From: Rhodococcus sp. ARC_M6 | GTDB lineage: Bacteria > Actinomycetota > Actinomycetes > Mycobacteriales > Mycobacteriaceae | Direction of reading: 5' to 3' | DNA length: 64,000 nucleotides | Assembly (NCBI RefSeq): GCF_022810305.1 | Contig: NZ_JALGQH010000006.1 | Location: forward strand, 62,001 to 126,000 | Shown here: piece after piece, positions 1 to 8,359 of the stretch | Layout of the letters: each line of letters opens with the position of its first letter | Numbering within the stretch: position 1 is the stretch's first letter | The notes under the pieces: model-generated | What the model was told of the DNA's origin: nothing | Seen by the model: only the letters and a program-made list of their open reading frames with translations | Databases searched by the model: none | Program-made: the position numbers and the translations under genes

Positions 1-1789
1 CGGTCCTGCCGCGCAAAACGTGCGGAGCGCGTGTTGCCGGGTCGATGTTTCGAGTTCTGGTGCGGTCGTCGATCGGGAACACCTGGTAGCGAGCACCTTC
101 GAGAAGGAATTTCTCTTGTAGCTCACGCAGTTTGGCCGGACGCTCGTCCGCAAGGTTTCGGGCCTGCGACCAGTCTACCGAGGTGTCGTACAGCTCCCAC
201 GTGTCATCGGCGTAGTCCTGGCCGGGCAGCGCCAACTCCCACGGCCGGCGGTGCGCTGTCACAGCCGTCCAGCCGTGATCGTAGAGGCCTCGATTTCCGA
301 AAATCTCGAAGTACTGGGTCACATGCTGATCTGCCGCTTCGGCGTCGTCGAACGTGTAGTTCATCGCGGTGCCCTCGATCGGCTGCTGCGGAACACCGTC
401 CACCATCGTCGGCGACGGGATGCCGACCGCCTCGAGAATCGTCGGAGTGATGTCCACGCAGTGATGCCACTGATTGCGAACCTCGCCTCTGGCCCCGATT
501 CCGTCGGGCCAATGCATAACCAGCCCGTTGCGCGTTCCGCCGTAGTGCGACGCAACCTGCTTGGCCCACTGGTACGGAGTGTCCAGCGCGAGCGCCCATC
601 CCACGGGATAGTGCGCGTAGCTGTCCTCGGTTCCGATGTCGTCGAGGCGCGCGTTGATCTCCTCCGGCGTCTGCGGATACCCGTTGAGAGTGGCCATGTA
701 GTTGAACGAACCGTCCAGGCCGCCTTCCGCGGACGCGCCGTTGTCGCCGATCATGTAGATGACCAGCGTGTTATCCAGCAATTCACGCTTCTCGAGGTGA
801 TCGACGAGGCGTCCGACCTGATCGTCGGTGTGCTCGAGGAACGCCGCATAGGTTTCCATCAGACGTGCGGAAACCGTGCGTTGGACGTCGGTCAATGTGT
901 CCCAATGCGGCACCCCCGGTGCCCACGGCGCCAACTCGGTGTCCTCGCCGACAACGCCGAGTTCCTTTTGCCGAGCGAGGGTGATCTCGCGCTGCTCGTC
1001 CCAACCGTGATCAAACTTGCCGCGGTATTTTTCCTGGTACGAGTCGGGAATCTGCAACGGCGCATGAACCGCTCCGAACGGTACGTAGCAGAACCACGGC
1101 TTGTCCGGGTCCATCGTATTGACGCCGTCGATCCACTTGATCGACTGGTCCACGAGGTCTTCGGAGAGGTGGTAGCCCTCGGCCGCGGTCTTCGGCGGGG
1201 CGATCATGGTGTAGCCGTCGTAGAGTACCGGCGCGAACTGATCTGCCTCGGCTCCGAGGAATCCGTAGAACTTGTCGAAGCCTTCACGCAGCGGCCAGTG
1301 GTCGAACGGGCCGGCTGCGGTTGTTTCCCACGGCGGCGTCTGGTGCATCTTGCCGAAGGCGCCGGTAGCATATCCGTTGCCCTGCAACACCCGTGCGACG
1401 GTCGCTGCACTGGCGGGACGCATTCCGTTGTAGCCGGGCGACGTCGTGGAGACCTCGGCAATATTGCCGAAGCCGACACTGTGGTGGTTGCGACCGGTCA
1501 GTGTGGCGGCGCGGGTCGGTGAGCACAGAGCTGTTGTGTGAAACTTGTTGTACTTCAATCCCTCCGAGGCCAACCGGTCTGCAGTCGGCGTATGGCACGG
1601 TCCACCGAAGGTTGACGCGGCACCAAATCCCACGTCATCGATCATGACGAGAAGTACGTTGGGTGCGTCTTCCGGCGGTCGCACTGGATCCACCCGATTG
1701 AATTTCGGAACCTGATCTTGGACAAACACAGCCGGTTTGGGCTGTGCCACGTTGTTGACGATCGGAATTGTGAAACGGTTTACAGTCAT
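1..1789 (-). CDS. Arylsulfatase, type I (formylglycine type), C-terminus beyond window
   Basis: Hydrolyses a sulfate ester, releasing sulfate and an alcohol or phenol. The frame opens at the ATG at 1789 and is still open at base 2, giving 596 residues; the stop lies outside the window. The metal-binding pair D51-D52 sits in LLVMIDDVG, and the CSPTR sulfatase signature starts at C89, the residue matured to formylglycine in this family. The related sulfatase at 24289 has 749 residues, so about 150 residues are probably missing. No signal peptide is visible, so it is likely cytosolic. The start codon overlaps the stop of the upstream oxidoreductase (ATGA), so the two are translationally coupled in an operon that begins with a TauD-type dioxygenase. 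The family is certain; the substrate is unknown. Confidence 0.93.
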   Translation of the reverse strand, partial: MTVNRFTIPIVNNVAQPKPAVFVQDQVPKFNRVDPVRPPEDAPNVLLVMIDDVGFGAASTFGGPCHTPTADRLASEGLKYNKFHTTALCSPTRAATLTGRNHHSVGFGNIAEVSTTSPGYNGMRPASAATVARVLQGNGYATGAFGKMHQTPPWETTAAGPFDHWPLREGFDKFYGFLGAEADQFAPVLYDGYTMIAPPKTAAEGYHLSEDLVDQSIKWIDGVNTMDPDKPWFCYVPFGAVHAPLQIPDSYQEKYRGKFDHGWDEQREITLARQKELGVVGEDTELAPWAPGVPHWDTLTDVQRTVSARLMETYAAFLEHTDDQVGRLVDHLEKRELLDNTLVIYMIGDNGASAEGGLDGSFNYMATLNGYPQTPEEINARLDDIGTEDSYAHYPVGWALALDTPYQWAKQVASHYGGTRNGLVMHWPDGIGARGEVRNQWHHCVDITPTILEAVGIPSPTMVDGVPQQPIEGTAMNYTFDDAEAADQHVTQYFEIFGNRGLYDHGWTAVTAHRRPWELALPGQDYADDTWELYDTSVDWSQARNLADERPAKLRELQEKFLLEGARYQVFPIDDRTRTRNIDPATRAPHVLRGRT

Positions 1790-3045
1790 GGAACCATCGC
1801 TCCTTCGCCTGCTGCAGCCATTGTCGGCATCGCAAGCATTGTCGGCATCGACGGCGACTCCGGGCGCAGTACACAGTGGGTATTGAAGAAATTGGTCGGC
1901 ATGCATTTGTTGCAGTGAATACACAGTGAACGTGTGGCATTGTCTGCCTGCAGTTTTCGAACCAGGTCGGGTTCCCGAAGCAGCGCGCGACCCATCGCGA
2001 CAAACTCGAAGCCGGACTCCATCGCGGTGTTCATTCCCGCCAGGTCAGTGACACCGCCGAGCAAAATGAGCGGAATCTTGACTGCCGCCCTGATCTGACG
2101 CGCCTGCTCGAGCATGAACAGCGGTTCGTACGGATAGCTGTGCAGCATGTACTTACCGACCACCTTGAGCCCGAGCTTACGAACCGGGGGCATCAACGCT
2201 GCCATTTCTCGGATCGGCGCCTCGCCGCGGAAGAGGTACATCGGATTGAGAGGCGAACTTCCCACCGTCATCTGCAGAGCGTCGACCAACCCCTCCGCTT
2301 CGAGAAGCTGCGCCAGGCGTACGGCCTCTTCGATCCAGAACCCGCCGGCGACACCGTCATCCATGTTCATTTTCGCGGTGACGGCCATGCGGTCCCCGAC
2401 TCGGTCCCGCACCGCACGCAAGGAGTTGAGCGCTACCTTCGACCGATTTTCGAAGGATCCGCCGTATTCATCCTTGCGCTTGTTGATCTTGGGGCTGAGG
2501 AACGAACTCGCAAAATAGTTGTGCCCCAAGTGGACCTCGACCGAATCGAAGCCCGACTCCAGTGCAAGTTCGGCGGCAGTCCCGTGCGATCGCGCGATGC
2601 GGGCGATGTCGTCAACCGTTGCACTACGGGAGAATTTTGCCTTGGCCGGATCCCATCTGTTCGTGGGCCCCAGCGCCGGCAACCCGGTGGACGTCGAATT
2701 TGCGACGATTCCCGCATGACCGATCTGAGCCTGAGCTGCGGCGCCCTGTGCGTGCACGGCATCGGTGAGCTTTCGGAGGCCCGGAACGGCATCCGGGCGC
2801 ATCCAGATCTGTCCCCCCTGCGTGCGCCCCTCAGGCTGCACGGCGCAGTAGGCGACAGTGGTCATTGCAGCGCCACCTGCTGCCACCTCGGCATGGAAAG
2901 CGATCAACTCGTCGGTAACCAATGCGTCGGGCGTTCGACCCTCGAACGTCGCAGCTTTGATGATGCGGTTTCGAAGAGTCAGCGGTCCAATTCGACCCGG
3001 CGTGAACACAACTGAACTCTGCGTGCCTTGCTCGTTCACCGTCAT
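1786..3045 (-). CDS. Old Yellow Enzyme family NADH:flavin oxidoreductase
   Basis: An FMN-dependent alkene or enoate reductase, 419 residues, single-domain TIM barrel. The signature VHLGHNYFASSFLSPK (from V171) includes the histidine pair H172/H175 that contacts substrate carbonyls in this family, followed by the KDEYGGSFENR segment. Near the C-terminus four cysteines (C375, C378, C381, C391) resemble the Fe-S cluster ligands of the 2,4-dienoyl-CoA reductase branch, but the second FAD/NADH half of those proteins is absent. I chose the ATG at 3045 because GGAGGAG lies about 6 nt upstream; the frame extends further without a ribosome site. It is second in a three-gene operon between the dioxygenase and sulfatase genes. 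A role in reducing an enone or dienoyl intermediate is inference. Confidence 0.88.
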   Translation of the reverse strand: MTVNEQGTQSSVVFTPGRIGPLTLRNRIIKAATFEGRTPDALVTDELIAFHAEVAAGGAAMTTVAYCAVQPEGRTQGGQIWMRPDAVPGLRKLTDAVHAQGAAAQAQIGHAGIVANSTSTGLPALGPTNRWDPAKAKFSRSATVDDIARIARSHGTAAELALESGFDSVEVHLGHNYFASSFLSPKINKRKDEYGGSFENRSKVALNSLRAVRDRVGDRMAVTAKMNMDDGVAGGFWIEEAVRLAQLLEAEGLVDALQMTVGSSPLNPMYLFRGEAPIREMAALMPPVRKLGLKVVGKYMLHSYPYEPLFMLEQARQIRAAVKIPLILLGGVTDLAGMNTAMESGFEFVAMGRALLREPDLVRKLQADNATRSLCIHCNKCMPTNFFNTHCVLRPESPSMPTMLAMPTMAAAGEGAMVP

Positions 3046-3106
3046 TTCGCTCCTCCGTCTGTGATGTCGCTCCACTATGGACCGGGGGAACCACGTGCCG
3101 TTACTC

Positions 3107-3124
3107 CCCGTCTCACGAGACGGG
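3107..3124. other. Short hairpin between dioxygenase and OYE genes
   Basis: CCCGTCT and AGACGGG form a 7-bp stem around a CACG loop. Read on the plus strand it is followed by AGGTTTTA, which looks like a weak terminator, but both flanking genes are on the minus strand and that side has no T-run. It may attenuate or process the operon message. Confidence 0.3.
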
Positions 3125-3170
3125 AGGTTTTATTGCAATATCGGCAAACAGATCGGTCGAACCCGCTGGA

Positions 3171-3992
3171 CTAGAACGGTCGATCCCCGTCGATCACTAC
3201 GCGGTGCATCAGTCGCGGCTGCGTGTAGTCCGCTACCGCATAGTGCTGGGTGCAGCGGTTGTCCCAGAAAGCGACGGAACCTGCCGTCCAGGTGAATCGG
3301 CACTGGAACTCGGGGCCGCGAACGTGATCACACAGGAAGGGCAACAGCATTTCGTTCTCACGTTCACTGAGTCCGTCGATTCGCGTGGTGAACGTCCGGT
3401 TGACGTACAACGACTTTCGTCCCGTTACCGGATGCGTCCGGACTACCGGTTGTGAGATCGGCGGGTAGACGTCACCGAGAGGATGGTTACGGTGCGTACT
3501 CGAATTCTTGAAATCGTGTGTCGCCGTCATACCGTCGAGCATCTCCTGCAATCGAGGTGACAATGCTTCGTAGGCAGCTTCCATGTTGGCCCACAAGGTA
3601 TCTCCGCCAGTGGACGGCGAGATCAGCGAACGCAGAATCGATCCCATCGGTGGAGTGGCCTGGAAGGTCGCGTCGGAGTGCCAGATATCGGCATTGGAGC
3701 GCTTCGGCTTGGTTCCACCACTGGCGAGCGCGTGAACCTCGGGTACGTCCTCGGCTACCGGCGGCAGGAAGGCGAAATGCTGAGAAACTCCGAAGTGTGC
3801 AGCGAAGTCCGCATGTGCGCGATCGTCGAGTTCTTGATCGCGGAAGAACAGCACTTTGTGTTCGAGCAGTGCCATCGACACGAATTCGATGTCCGCGGCG
3901 GAAGTGCGGGCAAGATCGATCCCGGAAATTTCGGCACCGATGACAGAGGTGAGCGGGCGGACGGCTGGGTTTACCAGTGACTGTAGACGCAT
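3171..3992 (-). CDS. TauD/TfdA-family Fe(II)/2-oxoglutarate dioxygenase
   Basis: A 273-residue 2-oxoglutarate-dependent oxygenase. The facial triad is H105-x-D107 (in WHSDATF) and H250 (in CTQHYA); an arginine at R260 or R264 would bind the oxoglutarate carboxylate. Family members hydroxylate next to a sulfonate or sulfate and release it (TauD on taurine, AtsK on alkyl sulfates). Sharing an operon with a sulfatase and an OYE reductase makes a sulfated or sulfonated substrate plausible, but that is inference. It is the first gene of the operon. The ATG at 3992 has no ribosome site but a promoter placed so that transcription would begin at the start codon, so the message is probably leaderless. 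A perfect palindrome covers the start. Confidence 0.88.
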   Translation of the reverse strand: MRLQSLVNPAVRPLTSVIGAEISGIDLARTSAADIEFVSMALLEHKVLFFRDQELDDRAHADFAAHFGVSQHFAFLPPVAEDVPEVHALASGGTKPKRSNADIWHSDATFQATPPMGSILRSLISPSTGGDTLWANMEAAYEALSPRLQEMLDGMTATHDFKNSSTHRNHPLGDVYPPISQPVVRTHPVTGRKSLYVNRTFTTRIDGLSERENEMLLPFLCDHVRGPEFQCRFTWTAGSVAFWDNRCTQHYAVADYTQPRLMHRVVIDGDRPF

Positions 3993-4000
3993 GTCTACAG
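3981..4000. promoter_or_regulatory. Perfect 20-bp palindromic operator over dioxygenase start
   Basis: CTGTAGAC-GCAT-GTCTACAG has 8-bp arms with no mismatch and overlaps the -10 edge, expected +1 and start codon of the dioxygenase gene. A repressor bound here would block initiation. The divergent TetR gene 76 bp away is the obvious candidate. I found no second copy in the window. Confidence 0.65.
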
Positions 4001-4026
4001 ATTAGGCATTCTGTCGGTCATGTCAA
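3999..4026 (-). promoter_or_regulatory. Leaderless-type promoter of dioxygenase operon
   Basis: On the minus strand TTGACA (4026-4021) and TAATCT (4004-3999) are separated by 16 nt, a near-consensus sigma-70-type promoter. Only six bases separate the -10 from the ATG at 3992, so the expected transcription start is the start codon itself. TAnnnT followed by 6-7 nt and then ATG is the usual arrangement of leaderless genes in actinobacteria. Confidence 0.7.
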
Positions 4027-4076
4027 GAGCAAGTTTGTTGCCACCCAACATTTCTCGCCCACGATAGGGTGGACCA

Positions 4077-4646
4077 ATGGCACCTGAATCCATCCCGAAA
4101 CCGACCGGCGCAGAAGAGGTCAGAGCTGCCGTAATCGAGGTCGCGGGCCGGCATTTCGCAAAAGTGGGCACCAGAGCGTCGCTACGCGACATCGCGGCCG
4201 AGGCACGGGTCAACCTGGGACTCATCCACCGCCACATCGGCAACAAGGACGACTTGTTGCGCGCAGTACTGGAATCCCGCAGTCAATCCGGGCTTCAGAT
4301 CGTCGAATCGACAGCCGATCCCAGCGACGCGATGTCGGAGATCTTTCGTGCCACCATCGCCAACGGCTTGTCCGTTCGAACGCTGGCCTGGCTACTGCTT
4401 TCGGACGAGGACCGCGACAAGTTTCCGGTCCAGTTCCCGGCGATCGAAGAACTCAAGCGCCGACTCGGAGCCGGTTCCCACATCGACCTGATCGGCGCTT
4501 TTGCCCTCACCTACGGATGGACCGTCTTCGGCGAACAACTTGTCGACGCCTTCGGAAACAGTCCGGACAACAAGAGTGACATCGACGAACGACTTGCCCT
4601 CCTGGTCGGCAGGCTCGTCTCACAACCGATCACACCGGAGGCGTAA
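4077..4646 (+). CDS. TetR-family transcriptional regulator
   Basis: 189 residues. The N-terminal helix-turn-helix is clear (GRHFAKVGTRASLRDIAAEARVNLGLIHRHIGNKDDLL, about residues 25-60), and the rest is a helical ligand domain without recognisable family features. It is divergent from the dioxygenase operon and lies just upstream of an MFS exporter gene, the usual layout for a local repressor acting on both sides. The ATG at 4077 has no Shine-Dalgarno; TAGGGT ends 6 nt upstream, so this message too may be leaderless. Its likely operator is the palindrome at 3981-4000. Confidence 0.85.
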   Translation: MAPESIPKPTGAEEVRAAVIEVAGRHFAKVGTRASLRDIAAEARVNLGLIHRHIGNKDDLLRAVLESRSQSGLQIVESTADPSDAMSEIFRATIANGLSVRTLAWLLLSDEDRDKFPVQFPAIEELKRRLGAGSHIDLIGAFALTYGWTVFGEQLVDAFGNSPDNKSDIDERLALLVGRLVSQPITPEA

Positions 4647-4893
4647 CCCCCCACACGTGGACGACACTGACCACACAGGTCCCGAACACCTTCTCCCCCA
4701 GCACACTTCAGGCGCCAACCGGACCGAATGGTTTGATTGACAGATCGCACACGGCCGCACCCACAGGAAGGCCCTGGGCGCCGGATTCGTCGGAGTACGA
4801 TTCCTCCCGATGACTGGGAGAACTCCTAGACGAAGATCGCGTGCTACACGGAAAGTGACTGACATCACGTCACCTACCAACCTTGGAGATGCC

Positions 4894-6393
4894 ATGGCAA
4901 ACGCCGTGCCAGCAGCTACACCTTCGGGCTTTGACTCCGATACCGAATCGCGCTCCAAAAAACAGTCGATTCTCATCATCGCGCTCATCGCATTGATGAC
5001 CGAAATCGTCGCCTTCGAATTCACTCTCATCAGTCCCGGGCTCACTGACATGGCCATCGCGTTCAAGACCAATCAAGTGGGACTGGTCATGACCGTTCCC
5101 TTGCTCGTCGGTGGTGTGGTCGTTCCGATCCTCGGAAAACTTGCCGATGTCCACGGTAAGAAGAAGATGCTGATGTGGGCGAGCGCGTTCTTCCTCCTCG
5201 GCACCGCAATCTGCGCAACCGTCACCAACTTCAACTTCTTCCTCGTCGGGCGTGGCCTGCAGGCAGTCGGTCTGGCATCGGCGGTTATCTGCTACGGATT
5301 GATCCGCGACTTGATCCCCGCTCGCTGGGTCCCTTTGGGCGTAGGCGGAATTGGTGTAGGAATTGGCGCATCGTCCCTCGGCGGACCACTGATCGGTGGC
5401 TGGCTCATCGACAATCACGGCTTCCGATCAGCCTTCTGGTTTCTCTTCGTCTACTCCGCAGTAGTCATCCTCGCCACTGCGGTGTTCGTCCCCGAGTCGA
5501 AGGTCCGCATCAATCACACCATCGACTACCTCGGCGCAGCGTTGCTCGGACTCGGTGCCAGTTCACTGATCTTCGGAGCGATCCGGCCTGATTATCGGGC
5601 GGTCGCCTTCACCGTCGGTGTAGCGATGATCATCGCGTTCATCGTCGCCGAACGCCGCATCGACCAGCCTCTGATCTCGATGGGGCTCCTCTCACGGCCC
5701 GGGGTCTGGATGACACTGCTGATTGCCGCCTGCTACGGCGTGTACAACGGCGCAAACGGCGCGCTGATGCCCCAGATGCTCCGCACCCCCGCTATTCCCG
5801 GCAACGACGAGTCGGGTCTGGGATTCACTGCCACCGGATACGCTATGCACTACGGCTTACCGTCCGGACTGGCCGCAGCGATCTGCGGCATCCTCGGCGG
5901 GTGGTTGGCCCGTAGGTACTCACCGCGTTTCGTGATGATCTTCGCGCTCACCATGTGTCTGCTCACCGCCGTCCTTATCGGAGTCGGCGCAGTGGATACC
6001 CCCTCCATGACAATCCTGGTCGCTATGGTGGCCGGCACCGGAATGGGACTGTACTTCGTCGCCTCCACCAATCTCCTGATCGAAGCGGTTCCTGCCAACA
6101 CCCAAGCAGTCACCGGTTCGATGAAGTTCACGTCGGAGCAGGTCTCCGGAGCACTCTCGAGCGCATTCTTGGGAGCCTTGGCCGCAAACTACGTCCTCAT
6201 GCTCAATCCGACTACGCAGCAGCCGATTTCCTCCGTGCAAGGCTTCGAATACGGATATCTCATCTGCGCGGCCGTGCTCGTCGTGGGTATCGGCGTCGCG
6301 CTTATCATGCGCCACGGACGCACACCGGCGACCGGTGGTGTCAGCTCGAACCAGACCGAAAACTCGGTCTCGGCAGCACAACTCGCACACTAG
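4894..6393 (+). CDS. MFS drug/solute transporter, DHA2-like
   Basis: About 499 residues, predominantly hydrophobic, with about 14 predicted membrane spans. Motif A appears as GKLADVHGKKKM after the second span, and motif C-like GGPLIGGWLIDNHGFRSAFW follows near residue 165, typical of proton-coupled DHA2 exporters. I chose the ATG at 4894, preceded by TTGGAGA at 5-nt spacing, over an in-frame ATG at 4810 whose added 28 residues are polar and basic. It follows the TetR gene with a 247-bp gap in which I recognise no gene. It probably moves a pathway substrate, product or toxic intermediate; direction and substrate are not evident. Confidence 0.85.
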   Translation: MANAVPAATPSGFDSDTESRSKKQSILIIALIALMTEIVAFEFTLISPGLTDMAIAFKTNQVGLVMTVPLLVGGVVVPILGKLADVHGKKKMLMWASAFFLLGTAICATVTNFNFFLVGRGLQAVGLASAVICYGLIRDLIPARWVPLGVGGIGVGIGASSLGGPLIGGWLIDNHGFRSAFWFLFVYSAVVILATAVFVPESKVRINHTIDYLGAALLGLGASSLIFGAIRPDYRAVAFTVGVAMIIAFIVAERRIDQPLISMGLLSRPGVWMTLLIAACYGVYNGANGALMPQMLRTPAIPGNDESGLGFTATGYAMHYGLPSGLAAAICGILGGWLARRYSPRFVMIFALTMCLLTAVLIGVGAVDTPSMTILVAMVAGTGMGLYFVASTNLLIEAVPANTQAVTGSMKFTSEQVSGALSSAFLGALAANYVLMLNPTTQQPISSVQGFEYGYLICAAVLVVGIGVALIMRHGRTPATGGVSSNQTENSVSAAQLAH

Positions 6394-6431
6394 CGGTCGA
6401 CGGTACCTTCCACACACAACCTGCTCAAATG

Positions 6432-6459
6432 AATTGGCGCCCTCACCGGGGCGCCAATT
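6432..6459. terminator. Hairpin after MFS gene
   Basis: AATTGGCGCCC and GGGCGCCAATT form a perfect 11-bp stem around TCACCG, 39 bp after the MFS stop and followed by CGTTTGTCGTT. A good candidate terminator for the TetR-MFS transcript. Confidence 0.75.
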
Positions 6460-6501
6460 CGTTTGTCGTTGCTTACTCCACCCTCACAGATTCGAAACAA
6501 A

Positions 6502-6542
6502 ATGGCTGTACCCCGCCACCTTGGGTGACGGGGTACAGCCAT
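6502..6542. terminator. Hairpin after BVMO gene
   Basis: ATGGCTGTACCCCG and CGGGGTACAGCCAT form a perfect 14-bp stem; the loop holds a further CACC/GGTG pair. It lies 22 bp beyond the BVMO stop on the minus strand and 109 bp beyond the MFS stop, so it may separate both convergent transcripts. Confidence 0.7.
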
Positions 6543-6564
6543 CTATCGAGAAGCCGGCGGTAGA

Positions 6565-8199
6565 TCAGTCGTCTGATGCGACCATTTCAAACCCCTTGTA
6601 CCCGGAAGCACTGACGTCTTCACAGATTTGCCGGTAGGTGCCGAACCCGCCGATGAACGGCATGAACACCCGCGGCTTACCCGGAATGTTCGCGCCCAGA
6701 TACCACGAGTTGGCCGAAGGGAAGAGGGTACGAGAGGCCCGTTCGGAGCACTCCTCCACCCACGCATCGGTGGCGGAGGTCGTGGCTTCGACTGTGCGCA
6801 GGCCATGATCATCGAGGTAGGTGATGAAATCGGAGATCCAGTCCGCATGCTGCTCACCGGCCAGAATCACGTTCGCGAGCACACCGGGGCTACCCGGCCC
6901 GGTCATGATGAACAGGTTCGGAAATCCCGGAACACCCAGTCCCAGATACGTTCTCGGACCCGCTTCCCAAGCCTGCTTGAGGGTTACCCCACCCCTGCCG
7001 GTCACGGAGATTCGTTCCAATGCGCCCGTCATGGCGTCGAAGCCCGTAGCAAAGACTATGTCGTCGAGTTCGTAATGCTCGGACATAGTCTTGATCCCAG
7101 CCTCGTCGATCGCCTCGATCGGATCGGACTTGAGATCCACCAGGGTGACGTTGTCCCGGTTATACGTCTCGTAATAGTTGGTGTCGGTGACGATTCGCTT
7201 TGTCCCGATCGGATGATCCTTGGGAATCAGCACTTCCGCGACCGCGGGATCGTCGATCACCGAGCGGATCTTGTCCTCGGCAAACCGTCGAGCAGTGTCA
7301 TTGGCTTCGATGTTGCTGGTTTGGTCGGCGAACGTCTTGCCGAACAGCACACCGCCGAGCGTCCAACGCTTGTTGTAGGCCTCGATGCGTTCTTCTTCCG
7401 ATACTTCCAATGCACTACGGGGATCCGCCGTGAACGGTGACCCGCCGCCGCTGAGCCTCGACAACCGTCGGCGCTCTGCGTAATTGGCTTTCTGCTCCCG
7501 ACGGGTTGCTTCGTCGAGTACCGCGTTCCCAGCCGGCACGCTGTAGTTCGCGCTGCGCTGAAAAACATAGAGTTGATCAGCTTGCTCAGCCAGAAGCGGG
7601 ATCGATTGAATTCCGGACGAGCCTGTTCCGATGACCCCGACTCGTCGTCCGGTGAAGTCCACACCCTCGTGCGGCCAATGCCCGGTGTGATAAGTGTTGC
7701 CCGCAAAGGTGTCTCGCCCCTCGATGTTCGGAACATTCGCGGCCGAAAGGCAACCCGTGGCAAAGATGCAGAACCTCGAAGTGATGTCGTGTCCTTGATC
7801 CGTGGTCACGCGCCACAGTGAAGCCTCCTCGTCGAATTCAGCGCTGAGAACTCGGGTGTCGAAGGCGAAGTCACTGCGCAGATCGAAACGCTCCGCAACG
7901 AAGTTGATGTACGAGAGAATCTCAGGCTGGGTAGCGTACTTCTCGCTCCAATCCCATTCCTGCTGAACCTCTTCGGAGAACGAGAATGAGTAGTCGACGC
8001 TCTCCACATCGCAGCGTGCGCCCGGGTAGCGATTGAAGTACCAGGTCCCACCGACATCGGATCCAGCTTCGAAACCCTGGACTGTCAAGCCACTTTGGCG
8101 TAACTTGTGCATCGCGTACATACCGGAAACTCCGGCGCCGACCAGCACCACGTCGACTGTTGCAGCTTCTCGCGAATGTCCCGGGGACGGTTTACTCAT
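6565..8199 (-). CDS. Type I Baeyer-Villiger monooxygenase
   Basis: FAD- and NADPH-dependent insertion of oxygen next to a ketone, giving an ester or lactone. The 544-residue protein has the FAD GxGxxG at G21-G26 (VLVGAGVSG), the BVMO fingerprint FAGNTYHTGHWP at 165-176, and the NADPH site GTGSSG at 191-196. GTWYFNRYPGARCDVES (51-67) is typical of the cyclohexanone/phenylacetone/steroid monooxygenase branch. I placed the start at 8199 (MSKPSPGH) because AAGGACT precedes it and the longer in-frame N-terminus reads as non-coding. It is a single gene, divergent from a ThDP enzyme gene. A ring or methyl ketone substrate is likely; its identity is unknown. Confidence 0.93.
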   Translation of the reverse strand: MSKPSPGHSREAATVDVVLVGAGVSGMYAMHKLRQSGLTVQGFEAGSDVGGTWYFNRYPGARCDVESVDYSFSFSEEVQQEWDWSEKYATQPEILSYINFVAERFDLRSDFAFDTRVLSAEFDEEASLWRVTTDQGHDITSRFCIFATGCLSAANVPNIEGRDTFAGNTYHTGHWPHEGVDFTGRRVGVIGTGSSGIQSIPLLAEQADQLYVFQRSANYSVPAGNAVLDEATRREQKANYAERRRLSRLSGGGSPFTADPRSALEVSEEERIEAYNKRWTLGGVLFGKTFADQTSNIEANDTARRFAEDKIRSVIDDPAVAEVLIPKDHPIGTKRIVTDTNYYETYNRDNVTLVDLKSDPIEAIDEAGIKTMSEHYELDDIVFATGFDAMTGALERISVTGRGGVTLKQAWEAGPRTYLGLGVPGFPNLFIMTGPGSPGVLANVILAGEQHADWISDFITYLDDHGLRTVEATTSATDAWVEECSERASRTLFPSANSWYLGANIPGKPRVFMPFIGGFGTYRQICEDVSASGYKGFEMVASDD

Positions 8200-8215
8200 A
8201 GTCCTTATTCCTTTC

Positions 8216-8228
8216 GTGTGAAACACAC
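8216..8228. promoter_or_regulatory. Small palindrome in BVMO/ThDP divergent promoter region
   Basis: GTGTG-AAA-CACAC lies 17 bp upstream of the BVMO start in the 160-bp divergent gap. It could be an operator. It matches neither the 18-bp nor the IclR-type motif seen elsewhere here. Confidence 0.35.
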
Positions 8229-8359
8229 TGACCGCCACAGGGGCAGCCGAGTTCATGGACGGGACGCTACAAGTGATGCGCCCCGATGCGGAACGCATTC
8301 TCCCGGCCAGTGGGTTACTCGAGATCCGCAGCAGATACACCCAGGGAAAGAGATTGTCG

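Noticed and set aside
4855-4873. GTGAC...GTCAC inverted pentamers before the MFS gene
   Set aside because: Arms too short and spacing too long to support an operator call.
8298-8318. TTCTCCCGGCCAGTGGGTT as another IclR-type site near the first ThDP gene
   Set aside because: Left arm matches fully but the right arm does not; probably chance.
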